Below, piece by piece: positions 25,877-36,600 of a DNA stretch of 64,000 bases (positions are counted from its first letter, which is position 1; every line of letters begins with the position of its first letter). The notes under the pieces are model-generated. The model saw only the letters and a program-made list of their open reading frames with translations. It had not been told where the DNA came from and made no database searches. The stretch spans positions 62,001 through 126,000 of the forward strand of contig CAMDFX010000008.1 in the NCBI GenBank assembly GCA_945897805.1. The letters run 5' to 3'. The translations under genes and the position numbers were made by a program. Source of the DNA: Chryseobacterium gleum. GTDB taxonomy: Bacteria; Bacteroidota; Bacteroidia; Flavobacteriales_D; Crocinitomicaceae.

Positions 25877-26338
25877 ATGTATCAGCTTAAAAGAACTCAA
25901 TTTGTTCCTACAGATCTTCAAACTTGTTGGGATTTTTTTTCCTCTCCAAAAAATTTACAAGCCATTACTCCTGATTATATGGGCTTTGATGTTTTGACAG
26001 AAGTGCCTGAAAAGATGTATGAAGGATTAATGATTGCTTATAAAGTCAGACCATTATTAGGTATTCCATTAAATTGGGTGACAGAAATTAAATACGTGCA
26101 CGACAAATCTTTTTTTGTGGATGAACAAAGATTTGGTCCTTATAAAATGTGGCACCATGAGCATCATTTTAAAGCCGTTGAAGGCGGTGTTGAAATGACA
26201 GATATTGTCTCCTATGAATTGCCATTAGGAATTTTAGGAAAAATGGCGCATCCTATTTTAGTGAAAAATAAATTGGAAGAAATCTTTGCTTATCGCTTTA
26301 AAAAAGTGGATGAAATTTTCCCGAAAATCACCAAGTAA
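25877..26338 (+). CDS. SRPBCC family (START-like) ligand-binding protein
   Basis: 153-residue hydrophobic-pocket protein. The start YQLKRTQFVPTDLQTCWDFFSSPKNLQAITP is typical of cell-division-inhibitor/polyketide-cyclase-like SRPBCC proteins in Bacteroidota. Further conserved parts are GIPLNWVTEI, FVDEQRFGPYKMWHHEHHF and DIVSYELPLG. No transmembrane helix or signal. Ligand unknown. The 3' end overlaps the convergent GLPGLI gene by 11 bp, and 55 bp separate it from hldD, so it could be read from the hldD promoter. Confidence 0.82.
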   Translation: MYQLKRTQFVPTDLQTCWDFFSSPKNLQAITPDYMGFDVLTEVPEKMYEGLMIAYKVRPLLGIPLNWVTEIKYVHDKSFFVDEQRFGPYKMWHHEHHFKAVEGGVEMTDIVSYELPLGILGKMAHPILVKNKLEEIFAYRFKKVDEIFPKITK

Positions 26339-27056
26339 AAAGCTCCACAATAAATCCTTTAAATTCTGGTTTTGACCCGAATTGTTTTTCTAATTTGACC
26401 CTTAGTTCAGCTGAAGTAAGGGTTTTGTTTTTGACGATTTTCGGAATCAATTCTTCCATATTTGGATTCTGAATATCAACAGTTTTAGCAAAATAAATTA
26501 CACCTCCATCTTCAGTAGCCAAACCTAAAATTGCTCCTGGCAAACCTGTAAAAGTTTCTGGGCCAATGGATGGAATGATTTCATCACTAAACCAAGCATA
26601 TATTCTGGTACTATCGTTCACCTCCCAAATGGCTTTTCGACATTCATATTTGCCGATTTTCCTTTTGTTTTCAGTGATTTGCCAGTTTCTATGAACGGTT
26701 GAATCTTGCACGTACATATTTTCGCCCCAAACATTGAAGATTGATAATCTTGATTGCTGATTGATATTTTGGTAAACTGTATTTCTATTGGTCGCCCAAC
26801 TCAATTCATCGTTACTCGCAGCATCTTGCGGTATGAAAATCGAAATACTGTCATTGAAGTAAAGGTCAAAAACATCTATTTTGGTTTTGTTTTTTTCGCC
26901 CAACCAACGAATCATATTTGGATCAGTAAATCTTTTTAAGAGATTCGTTTTTCGTTCAAAAGTGATTTTTCCAGCGGTGATTTGTGCAGTTGAAATGAAA
27001 CTAAAAGCCAGAAAAAGGAGTGAAAAAAGGATTGTTTTAGAAATGGGATTCTTCAT
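26328..27056 (-). CDS. GLPGLI family protein
   Basis: Secreted Bacteroidota protein of unknown function with the name-giving motif, here TFTGLPGAILGL, at about residues 173-184, preceded by the family hallmark IYAWFSDEIIPSIGP. Signal peptide of about 24 residues ending in ISTA. 242 aa. The start overlaps the end of the TonB-type barrel gene by 20 bp, and the pair is a recurrent arrangement in the phylum, which suggests a surface or periplasmic accessory protein for the barrel. Confidence 0.88.
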   Translation of the reverse strand: MKNPISKTILFSLLFLAFSFISTAQITAGKITFERKTNLLKRFTDPNMIRWLGEKNKTKIDVFDLYFNDSISIFIPQDAASNDELSWATNRNTVYQNINQQSRLSIFNVWGENMYVQDSTVHRNWQITENKRKIGKYECRKAIWEVNDSTRIYAWFSDEIIPSIGPETFTGLPGAILGLATEDGGVIYFAKTVDIQNPNMEELIPKIVKNKTLTSAELRVKLEKQFGSKPEFKGFIVELFTW

Positions 27057-29769
27057 TTTCTTTGATTTTAGAACTGTTGAATTTATACGTTAATTTCACC
27101 AATAAATAGCGAGCGATGATTGTCGTTTGACTGTCAGTAATTACATTGGCATTTATATCTCTTCCTGCGCTGGTGTTCTGATTTAAAATATCATAGACGG
27201 TAACACCAAGAATTAAATTTTCGAGTTTTCCGAAATTTTTAGTTACAGTGGCATTCCAAATCAAATAATTGATATTGTAGCCAGCTGCTCTACCAGAATT
27301 AATTGTGTATTCCGCATCAGATTCAATTCCGAATTTCCAAGGAAGTTTGACTGTCAGATCTGCATTATATCTTTGTGTGTAATATGGCTGGCTGCTACTT
27401 GCACTAATCGAACTTTTTGGATCAGTGTAAGAAACAGTGCCTGCAATTGAAAACTCTAATGAATCGGTTTCATAAGTTACATCTAGGCCACCGCCGATTG
27501 ATTTATTGATAGTAATGTTTTTTTCACCGTTTACAAAGTTGTTGAATTTAGAATAACCTGTATTCAAATTTGGATTTAAGGTCACAATTTGTTTGTAAAC
27601 AGGAAAACCACCACCAAAATATAGGTTTGTATACGCATTTCCATTTGTATTTACAGTTTTGGTATAAGTTCTTCCAAAAGCATCAAAATCTACTGAACTA
27701 GTGAATGCATTTTCGGTTATCGTTTGACTTAAACGCGACCAAATGTATCTTCCAGAAACTGGTTTGTAGCTATTGTAGGAAATAAAAGCACTGTGAACAT
27801 AATTAGGTTTTAAATTCGGATTTCCTAACGAAATTCTGTTTGGATTGATATTGTCTCTCACTGGCTGAAGTTGGCTTACAGTTGGTTGTGAGGAAGATGT
27901 GCTGTAATTTGCGACAAATCTGTTGGTTTGAGAAAACTTATGAGTGTATTTGAATCGTGGCAAAAAGTTATTGACAGATTGCAAAATCGTGGTGTCAGAA
28001 ATTAAGTTTTTATTAGAAATAGTTACATTTCTGAATCTCACTCCGCCTACAAATCTATTCTTTTTGTGGTCATAAATGATTGAACTTCCGATTCTGTTTT
28101 GCATTTTATTGCTTTCAAATTCATTCGAAAAATTCAAATCTGCTGTTTCATAATTTCCATTCATGAAATTGAAAGTTTTTTTCGACTGATTATTGTGGTT
28201 TGAAAACATTTCGTAGTCAAATTCTAATTTGAATTTAGTGTTCAATGGTTCAGTATAAATTGCACTCGCAGTATGACTTAAAGACAATGAATTGTTGTCT
28301 TTTGCTTGATCAATTGTGTCATTAAATATTGTCGCAAAAAGATTGTTGTTTAAAGAATAAAGGTTTCCTTTTGATTTGTTGTCATCATAAGTAAAGCGAT
28401 AGGTTGCCACCAATTTTCTGTCTTTTTTCTTGAAATCTCGTATTAAAGTAAGCCTTGTTTTTAGATTTGTTCCTGATGATTCTGAATTATTTTTCACCGT
28501 TGTTGACCTATTTAAAATATTGTCAGAGCCAACAAAATCAGTTTTATCGTCGCTATTATTGTTGGCTAAGTTGATTTTTAATTTAGGTTCAAATTCAATG
28601 GTTGTCAGTGAGTCAATTTTGTGTTCAACCAGCATATTTAAAGCATGCGATTGACTCAAACTTGTAGATTGATTTTGCTGATCAGTCACGTAAGTAGTGT
28701 CTTCCAAAAAGTATTGAGATTTGTTTTTCTCCGCCGTTTTCAGTCCATTGTTTGAGTAGGTATAATTAATTGCCAATTTGGTTTTGGCTGTGATTTGGTC
28801 ATCATAATAAACCCCGGTTTTCAATGTGGTAGGAAATCCTGAACCTTGTTGAATATTATCACCTTGCCATTGATCTTCCTCTTCGTTGTAAGTAAATCCT
28901 GTTTCGATGCCGTATTTGTATGCATCTTGCCATCTCAAACTCGAATTTGTGGTGTTAGAAGCCAATGCAAAAACTGATATTTTTTGTTTTTTATTGAATT
29001 TATTTGCCAATAATTCTCCTTCATAAAAACGCTTAAAATCTCCTGCGGCGGAAGTTTTTCCGAAATACCCTTTTTTAGCATCGTCTTTTAATTTTAGATC
29101 CAAAACCTGAATTGTTTCATCTCCTTCTGAACCATTTTCATTTTTCTTTTCATACACTTGCACCGATTCCACTCCTTTCGCAGCGAGGTTTTTTGTTGCC
29201 ATGGTTGGATCTGCGCCAAAAAATTCATCTCCATCGACCAAAACTTGAGAAATTTCTTTTCCTTGAGAAGTGATCGAGCCATCTGCTGCTACTTTAATTC
29301 CGGGTAATTTTTTAAGTAAATCTTCTACCACCGCGTTTGGTTTGGTGGCAAAAGAATCTGCCACATAAACGAGCGTATCACCTTTGTAGAAAATAGGGTC
29401 TTTGAATGCATAAATAGTAACTTCGTCAATGCGCGTACTTCTAACAGGCAAAATTATTTTTTTTAGCTCAAAATTAGCATTGTCTGCTCTTCCGAAAAAA
29501 TAAAATTCTCTTTCTCCAAATTTGGGATGAGAAACAATCAGTTGCAAAGTGTCTAGCGGTAAAGTATTGAATTCGAAATTTCCTGCTCTATCGGATCTTT
29601 TGAAATCAATTAATAATGAATCTTTTATTCTGACCACCATTGCCATGGCATTTTCTAAAGGTACATTACCAATTGTATCAAAAACATTTCCTGAAATGTG
29701 CATGTTTTGCCCGAATGAAAACAGAGGTAAAATTGAAAGAAGAGAGATTAGAAAGAGTATTTTCTTCAT
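27037..29769 (-). CDS. TonB-dependent-receptor-like outer-membrane protein with carboxypeptidase-like N-domain
   Basis: Outer-membrane beta-barrel. I use the ATG at 29769 (910 aa, MKKILFLISLL); an upstream start adds 11 residues. Signal peptide to about residue 21, then a carboxypeptidase-regulatory-like domain (ISGNVFDTIGNVPLENAMAMV), a plug-like domain (VEDLLKKLPGIKVAADGSIT and GKEISQVLVDGDEFF) and a 22-strand-type barrel that ends in a Tyr-Lys-Phe-rich strand. It resembles the outer-membrane-protein beta-barrel family (OMP_b-brl_3). It is paired with the GLPGLI gene, sharing 20 bp. The substrate is not evident. Confidence 0.87.
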   Translation of the reverse strand: MKKILFLISLLSILPLFSFGQNMHISGNVFDTIGNVPLENAMAMVVRIKDSLLIDFKRSDRAGNFEFNTLPLDTLQLIVSHPKFGEREFYFFGRADNANFELKKIILPVRSTRIDEVTIYAFKDPIFYKGDTLVYVADSFATKPNAVVEDLLKKLPGIKVAADGSITSQGKEISQVLVDGDEFFGADPTMATKNLAAKGVESVQVYEKKNENGSEGDETIQVLDLKLKDDAKKGYFGKTSAAGDFKRFYEGELLANKFNKKQKISVFALASNTTNSSLRWQDAYKYGIETGFTYNEEEDQWQGDNIQQGSGFPTTLKTGVYYDDQITAKTKLAINYTYSNNGLKTAEKNKSQYFLEDTTYVTDQQNQSTSLSQSHALNMLVEHKIDSLTTIEFEPKLKINLANNNSDDKTDFVGSDNILNRSTTVKNNSESSGTNLKTRLTLIRDFKKKDRKLVATYRFTYDDNKSKGNLYSLNNNLFATIFNDTIDQAKDNNSLSLSHTASAIYTEPLNTKFKLEFDYEMFSNHNNQSKKTFNFMNGNYETADLNFSNEFESNKMQNRIGSSIIYDHKKNRFVGGVRFRNVTISNKNLISDTTILQSVNNFLPRFKYTHKFSQTNRFVANYSTSSSQPTVSQLQPVRDNINPNRISLGNPNLKPNYVHSAFISYNSYKPVSGRYIWSRLSQTITENAFTSSVDFDAFGRTYTKTVNTNGNAYTNLYFGGGFPVYKQIVTLNPNLNTGYSKFNNFVNGEKNITINKSIGGGLDVTYETDSLEFSIAGTVSYTDPKSSISASSSQPYYTQRYNADLTVKLPWKFGIESDAEYTINSGRAAGYNINYLIWNATVTKNFGKLENLILGVTVYDILNQNTSAGRDINANVITDSQTTIIARYLLVKLTYKFNSSKIKENEESHF

Positions 29770-30075
29770 ATTGTTGTGATAATTTACTGCAAGGATAAAC
29801 AACTTTTATCAGAAAAGTTACACAAGTAAGTAAATACGGCTTGAATTAGCTAGTGAACGGTTTAAATTTAAGACTGCGAATTTTCTCGCCCCAATCTGAA
29901 AATTTTTTTTTCTGGGAGAACTGTTTTGAATGGACTGTTAAGTTGAATATTTTGCGCTTTATTTCCTGTAAACGGAGTCACATTAAAGGCTTTTGAAACT
30001 TTTTGCTGTCACTTTTGGTATAAGAAACAACAAATACTCATTTCAAGGTTTCGAGATTTAAATTACTTTTATTGC
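29770..30075. other. Intergenic gap without recognised feature
   Basis: About 306 bp between the divergent barrel gene and a small lipoprotein gene. AT-rich, with ATTACTTTTATTG just before the lipoprotein ATG as a weak promoter-like stretch. No repeat, terminator hairpin or RNA gene was seen. Confidence 0.5.
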
Positions 30076-30570
30076 ATGATAAAAAAATCGCTTCTTTTTT
30101 TCGCTGTTTCTATGCTTGTTTATGCATGCTTTAAAGATCAGAAGTACAGCGAAGTACCTGAAATTAAATTCATCGATTTTGTTCAAGAAGGAGATTCTGC
30201 CAAAATGCGTTTTTCTTTCCAAGATGGAGAGGGAGACATTGGCTTGTCTGATGACCAAATAGTAGCGCCATATAATCCAGAGTCTAAATATTATTACAAT
30301 GTTTACATGGTTTATTACGAGAAAAATGATTTAAATGGCTGGGTCGTTGGAAAAGATATTAATGGCGATTCAATTATATTTAAAAACAGAATTAAACCTA
30401 TATATAGCGGAAAAACTACAGGTTTAAAAGGGCAAATAATTGCAACAATTGAGCCTATATTTTACAATCCTTTTTCGACAGAAAGCGACACAATTAAATA
30501 CAAAATTCAATTAATCGATAGGGCATTGCATGCAAGCAATTGGGTTGAATCAAACGAAATTATTAGGTGA
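30076..30570 (+). CDS. Hypothetical lipoprotein
   Basis: 164-residue protein with a lipobox (MLVYACFK, Cys15) and a short signal. The body has FSFQDGEGDIGLSDDQI and a beta-strand-rich C-terminal half. I know similar short lipoproteins in Bacteroidota encoded upstream of T9SS genes, without a function. It lies 114 bp upstream of the giant secreted protein on the same strand, and no terminator is visible between them. Confidence 0.72.
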   Translation: MIKKSLLFFAVSMLVYACFKDQKYSEVPEIKFIDFVQEGDSAKMRFSFQDGEGDIGLSDDQIVAPYNPESKYYYNVYMVYYEKNDLNGWVVGKDINGDSIIFKNRIKPIYSGKTTGLKGQIIATIEPIFYNPFSTESDTIKYKIQLIDRALHASNWVESNEIIR

Positions 30571-30684
30571 TTTTTTTGAGTTAATTGTAAGATAATTTAG
30601 AATAATTGCAGGAAATTTTGAAAAACTGGAAAAATAGTTTATATTGTCATAAATTGTTAATGTGTAAGTTGATTTAAACAACTA

Positions 30685-33600
30685 ATGGGAAGAATTTTAG
30701 GGACATATTTTACTTTTTTTTTGCTGTTTGTACTTTCAATTTCGGAAGTTAAAGCACAGGATGCAAGTTTCACAAGTGTTGATCAAAGTCAATGTCCAGG
30801 AAATCTTTTTGCATTAAACGCCAATAATCCTACCTATTCCAATTATGTATGGACAATCACCGGCCCTGCTGGTTTTAACAGTTCCCTTTCCGGAAGTTCA
30901 ATAGTTGTTTTTCTAAGCAATTCTGGATTTTACAATGTTTCATTAACAGTCACAAATGCAGGTGCTACAGTAACAAACACACAAAATAACTTTTTACAAG
31001 TTTATGCAATACCAACAATTGTTTACAACCTTTCTTCAACCTCAGGTTGTTCACCTTTGAATGTGAATTTTAATGGTAGCTCCACTCCTGGAAGTGGCAC
31101 TTTGCAGTCTTTTGCCATCAATTCTGCCAATGGAACTATTTCTAACAATGAAGATTTTTCAGTAATTTATAGTGCCCCAGGAGTTTATAATCCTACAGCA
31201 ACAATTACCAATTCTTTTGGATGTTTTACTACAATGAATTTACCTGCTATTACTGTTTTGCCGGCACCAAGTTTAACAAGTCCATTGAATTCAAATTCTA
31301 TATGCAGCGGTGCGACTTTCAATTATTCTTTTTCAAGTTCAATTGTCGGTTCTTCTTTTTCTTGGACAAGGGCAAGTGCCGCAGGGATTTCTCCAAACTC
31401 TAGCAGTGGAACAGGCAATATAAGCGAGATTTTAGTAAATAATACTTCCAGTAATATTATTGTTCCTTATGTTGTTACCTCTACTGCTCCAAATGGTTGT
31501 ATTGGTGTTCAAACAATTAATGTGACTGTCCGAGCACTTCCGACAGTTTCTGCAAATGCCGGTAATATCAATATTTGTGAGGGACAAACAACAAATTTAA
31601 CCGCAACAGGAAGCGCGCAAAATGGTCAATATTTGTGGTCAACCGGAGAAGAAACAAGCGAGATTACGGTTTCATCAGCTGGTGTTTATTCAGTTACTTT
31701 TTACAATGGAATTTGTAATAGTTTACCATTAAATATTAATGTAAATACAATATTAGCACCGGTTGTCAATTTAACTAATTCTGAAAATTCAGGTATTGCA
31801 AACAATGATGCAACAATTTGTTCAGGTGCCTCAGTAATTTTGACTGCAAATCCTGTTTTGCCTGGAGGAACTTATCTTTGGATGCCCGGAAATCTCACTT
31901 CGCAATCTATCACAGTTTCTCCATCTTCAACAACGTTGTACACTTTAGTTTATACATTAGGTTGTCCAAGTATTCTTGATTCAATTATATTGTTAGTCAA
32001 CAACTTACCTGTTAATAGTTTCACAGCATCTACTTCAAATGCATGTTCTGCGCCAGTAACAACAGCATTTACCTCGACTACACCCAATACAAATACTGCA
32101 TTAACAACATGGAATTTTCCTGGGGCATCTTCTCCCAATTCTGGAAATGGATCAGGCCCAATTGCTGTTACGTATAATACATCTGGAAATTATTCAATTT
32201 CAATGACTTCCACTACCTTGGCAGGTTGCACAGCTACAAATATTTTTCCCGGTGCAATGATAGTCGGTAATGGAGTTCCTCCCACATCTTCGTTTGTAAA
32301 TCTAACGTCAGTCACTCAGTGTGTAAATGGAGATAATTACTGTTTTCAATATACTGGTGTCGGTGCTGATACAATCTTACTTGATTTAGGAAATGGTTTC
32401 ACCGCTTTTTTTGATCCTACAGTTTCTTTTTGCTATTCGTATTCCGCACCAGGAAATTACACTGTTTCAATGACACCATTCACCACAGTTGGAAATGCTT
32501 TGGGTTGTTCAGGTTCAACTTCTCAAGTAAATGTAATTGTTACTGGCCCTCAATCAGCTTTTAGCGCTAGTCTAGTCGATTGTAACAATCAGTTAACAAG
32601 GACTTTTTCTTCTACTTCAGCAGGTACAACCCCATTAACAACTTATACTTGGAATTTTGGAGATGGTACGCCAAGTTCAAATTTACAAGCAGTTACGCAC
32701 ACTTTTTTGAATTATGGCTCTTATACAGTAAATTTGACTGTTTCCGATTTATCAACAGGTTGCCTTCCTACTCAACATAATTTTATAGTAAATGCCAATC
32801 CAAATAATTTAGCTAATTTTCAATCTAATTTAAGTGGAGTATTATCTTCTGATGTTTGTATAGGTGGATTATTACAATTTGTAAATACTACTCCAGCACC
32901 TCAATATAATTCTGGAGTAGCGCCAGCTTCAACCAGTTCTATTAATACATTATGGGACTGGAATACAAATACAGGAATTTCATTCGTTAATACTAGCACT
33001 TCTTTAAGAGGAACTCCAAGATCTAGAATACTTAGTTCACCAAGTTATTCTCCAGGAAATTATGGAGTAGGCATGATAAATATTGATAACAATGGTTGCA
33101 GAGATACAGTTATAAAGACAATTCATATTCATGGCATAACAGGAACATTTTTTGCGCCAGATACAATTTGTAATGGATTGTCTTTTTCAGTAACTGATAA
33201 TTCTTTGGCGCCCAACGGTTTTATAGTTTCGAGGGTCTGGAACTGGGGTGATGGAACACCGAATACTGATGGAAATACTCCAAATCCAACACACATATAT
33301 ACAGTTTCGGGAAGTTATACGATTACGTTGATTGTCACCGATGATTTTGGTTGTACGAAAACTTCTACCAAAGTTGTTACGGTCAGAAAACCATTTGCTT
33401 CATTTAATGTAGACCAAGATTTTATTTGTAACAATCAGTCGGTCTTCGTTTCACCAAATTCATTTGGAATTGGCACATTGAGTTATTCGTGGAGTGCAAC
33501 AAGCGCGATTCCTTTGACTGCCGTTGGAGCGAATCCTGGTTCTTTTAATTTTGTGCAACAAGGAAATCAAACGATCAGTTTAATTGTTAGTGACAATCTG

Positions 33601-36600
33601 GGTTGTATAGATGATACAATTATTCCAATTACTGTTTTGGATGTTACAGCCGCAGGTGTTGCTTCTGCTAATTCTTTTACTTGCTTTAATCCACCAAATG
33701 TGGTTAATTTTACTAACACAAGTTCAAATAATCCTGATATAAATTCTGCTCAATGGGATTTTGGAAATGGACAAACTTCAACAAATTGGAATCCTTCTAC
33801 AGTGTATTCTTTGGCTGGGACTTATAATGTAACACTAATTGTTAGTTCAATGCCAACAAGCTCTGGAGCTGTATGCAGAGATACGCAACAAGTTGTCATT
33901 GTCAATATTGGTGGACCCATTGGAAGTTTGGATGTTACGAATTCAAGTTTAACGGGTTGTTCTTGTTTTGCTGCAAACATTAATGTCAATACATCAGGTG
34001 CAACGGAAGCAAAATTACTTTTTGGGAATGGTGCTTTTGTTGATTTATTTCCGAATACCTCACAAACTGTTACATATTCTTATTGTAATACGGGAACGAC
34101 TCAAATTCAATTTGTACCTTCTTTATTTTTGTCAAATGGTTCTTGTTTTGGCTATATTCTGTCCCTTGATACCATTAGAATTCAACCTACACCTACTGTC
34201 AATAATCTTGTAAATCAAGTTATTTGTGCCAATTCAAACACAAATGTTGTCAACTTTTCAAGTCCTGTTGTCAACACAACCTTCAGTTGGACAAACTCAA
34301 ACCAAGCAATTGGTCTTGCTGCTTCAGGATCAGGTTCTATTTCCCCATTTATTGGATTAAATAATACTTCAAATCAGCAAAATGCCACTGTTAGTGTAAC
34401 CCCAAGCGCAAATGGTTGTCCAGGTAATCCAGTTAATTTTACTTATTCTGTCAATGCTTTAGCAACCATCAACGCAGGAATTGACCAAATAATTTGCGGA
34501 AATTCAATCGTAAGTTTAGCAGGAACGCAAGGCGGCGCAACCACTTCAGCTACTTGGAGCGGAGGAACAGGCACTTTCAATCCGAATGCAACGACATTGA
34601 ATGCGGTTTACACGCCAAGTGCCGCGGACGTAAATGCCGGTTCTGTGACTTTGACTTTAACTTCCAACGATCCAGCAGGACCATGCGCTGCAGTTTCAGA
34701 CCAAGTTTTGATTACCATCAATCAACCTGCAACGGTGAATGCAGGGATAGACCAAACCGTTTGTGGAACAACGCCAGTTTCACTTTCAGGAACGTCAGGC
34801 GGTTCAACAACTTCCGTAACTTGGAGCGGAGGAACTGGAATTTTCAATCCAAATGCAACGACATTGAATGCGATTTACACGCCAAGTGCGGCGGATGTTT
34901 TAGCCGGTTCTGTGACTTTGACTTTAACATCCAACAATCCAGTTGGGCCATGCAATGCAACAACTGATCAAGTTTTGATAACTGTGAATCAACCTGCAAC
35001 CATCAATGCAGGAATAGACCAAATTATTTGTGGAACTTCAATCGTCACCTTGGCAGGAACGCAAGGAGGCTCAACCACTTCGGCAACATGGAGCGGTGGC
35101 ACAGGCATTTTCAATCTAAATGCAACGACATTGAATGCATTTTACACACCAAGTGCGGCGGAAGTAAATGCCGGCTCTGTGACTTTGACTTTAACTTCCA
35201 ACGATCCAGCGGGACCATGCGCAGCAGTTTCCGATCTAGTTTTAATTACCATCAATCAACCTGCAACGGTGAATGCAGGGATAGACCAAACCGTTTGTGG
35301 CACAACGCCAGTTTCACTTTCAGGAACGCAAGGAGGCGCTGCAATTTCGGTAACTTGGAGTGGTGGAACGGGCACTTTCAGTCCGAATGCAACGACATTG
35401 AATGCGATTTATACGCCAAGTGCGGCGGATGTTTTAGTCGGTTCTGTGACTTTGACTTTAACATCCAACGACCCAGTTGGGCCATGCAATGCAGCAACTG
35501 ATCAAGTTTTGATAACTGTGAATCAGCCCGCAACCATCAACGCAGGAATTGATCAATTAGTTTGTGCCACAACGCCAGTTTCACTTGCAGGTGCGCAGGG
35601 CGGCTCGACTACTTCAGCTACTTGGAGCGGTGGCACAGGCACTTTCAATCCGAATGCAACGACATTGAATGCGGTTTACACGCCAAGTGCGGCGGAAGTA
35701 AATGCAGGTTCTGTGTCTTTGATTTTGACTTCCAACGATCCAGCGGGACCATGCGCAGCAGTTTCCGATCTAGTTTTAATTACCATCAATCAACCGGCAA
35801 CGGTGAATGCAGGGATAGACCAAACCGTTTGTGGCACAACGCCAGTTTCACTTTCAGCAACGCAAGGAGGCGCTGCAATTTCGGTAACTTGGAGTGGTGG
35901 AACGGGCACTTTCAGTCCGAATGCAACGACATTGAATGCGATTTATACGCCAAGTGCGGCGGATGTTTTAGCCGGTTCTGTGACTTTGACTTTAACATCC
36001 AACGACCCAGTTGGGCCATGCAATGCAGCAACTGATCAAGTTTTGATAACTGTGAATTCGTTGCCGATTATTGTTAGTCAAGGCACAGTAATTCTCTGTT
36101 CGGACGCCGATTTGAATTATCCGATTGTAACTGATGTTGCGTCGAATATTTCTTGGTTCGCATCAGATAATCCAAATATAATAGGTGAGACATTGGCTGT
36201 TCAAAGCACGAACTTTATTGGCGATAATTTGGTCAATGCGACAAATATTATTGAATATGTTACTTACAATATCGATTTGATTTCATTAGTTAATGGCTGT
36301 CAAAGCGAGAATCAAATGTTGATTGTACAAGTAAATCCTTTGCCAATCATTGATTCAATTAGCGACATATTTTATTGCGATGGCGTGATGACATCTCCAG
36401 TAATTTTAGGCGCTAATTTGGTAAACTCTAATTTCTTGTGGACGAATTCAAATCCTGCGATTGGATTGGCAGCCAATGGAGTAGGAGATATTCCGTCATT
36501 TTCCCCTAACAATAATTCAGTTGCAGATATTACAGCAAATATTACCATAATTCCAGAAAATTCTGGTTGCCAAGGCACTAGTTTTAGTTTCAATATCACG

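Noticed and set aside
34494-36035. Three evenly spaced 157-codon frames (34494, 35028, 35562) resembling a repeated gene family
   Set aside because: They are +1-frame shadows of the 267-bp tandem repeat in the giant surface protein; composition is Arg/Asn/Cys-rich and without starts or context.
34462-36063. Regular repeats as a possible CRISPR array
   Set aside because: Units are 267 bp, coding and contiguous without unique spacers; no cas gene nearby.
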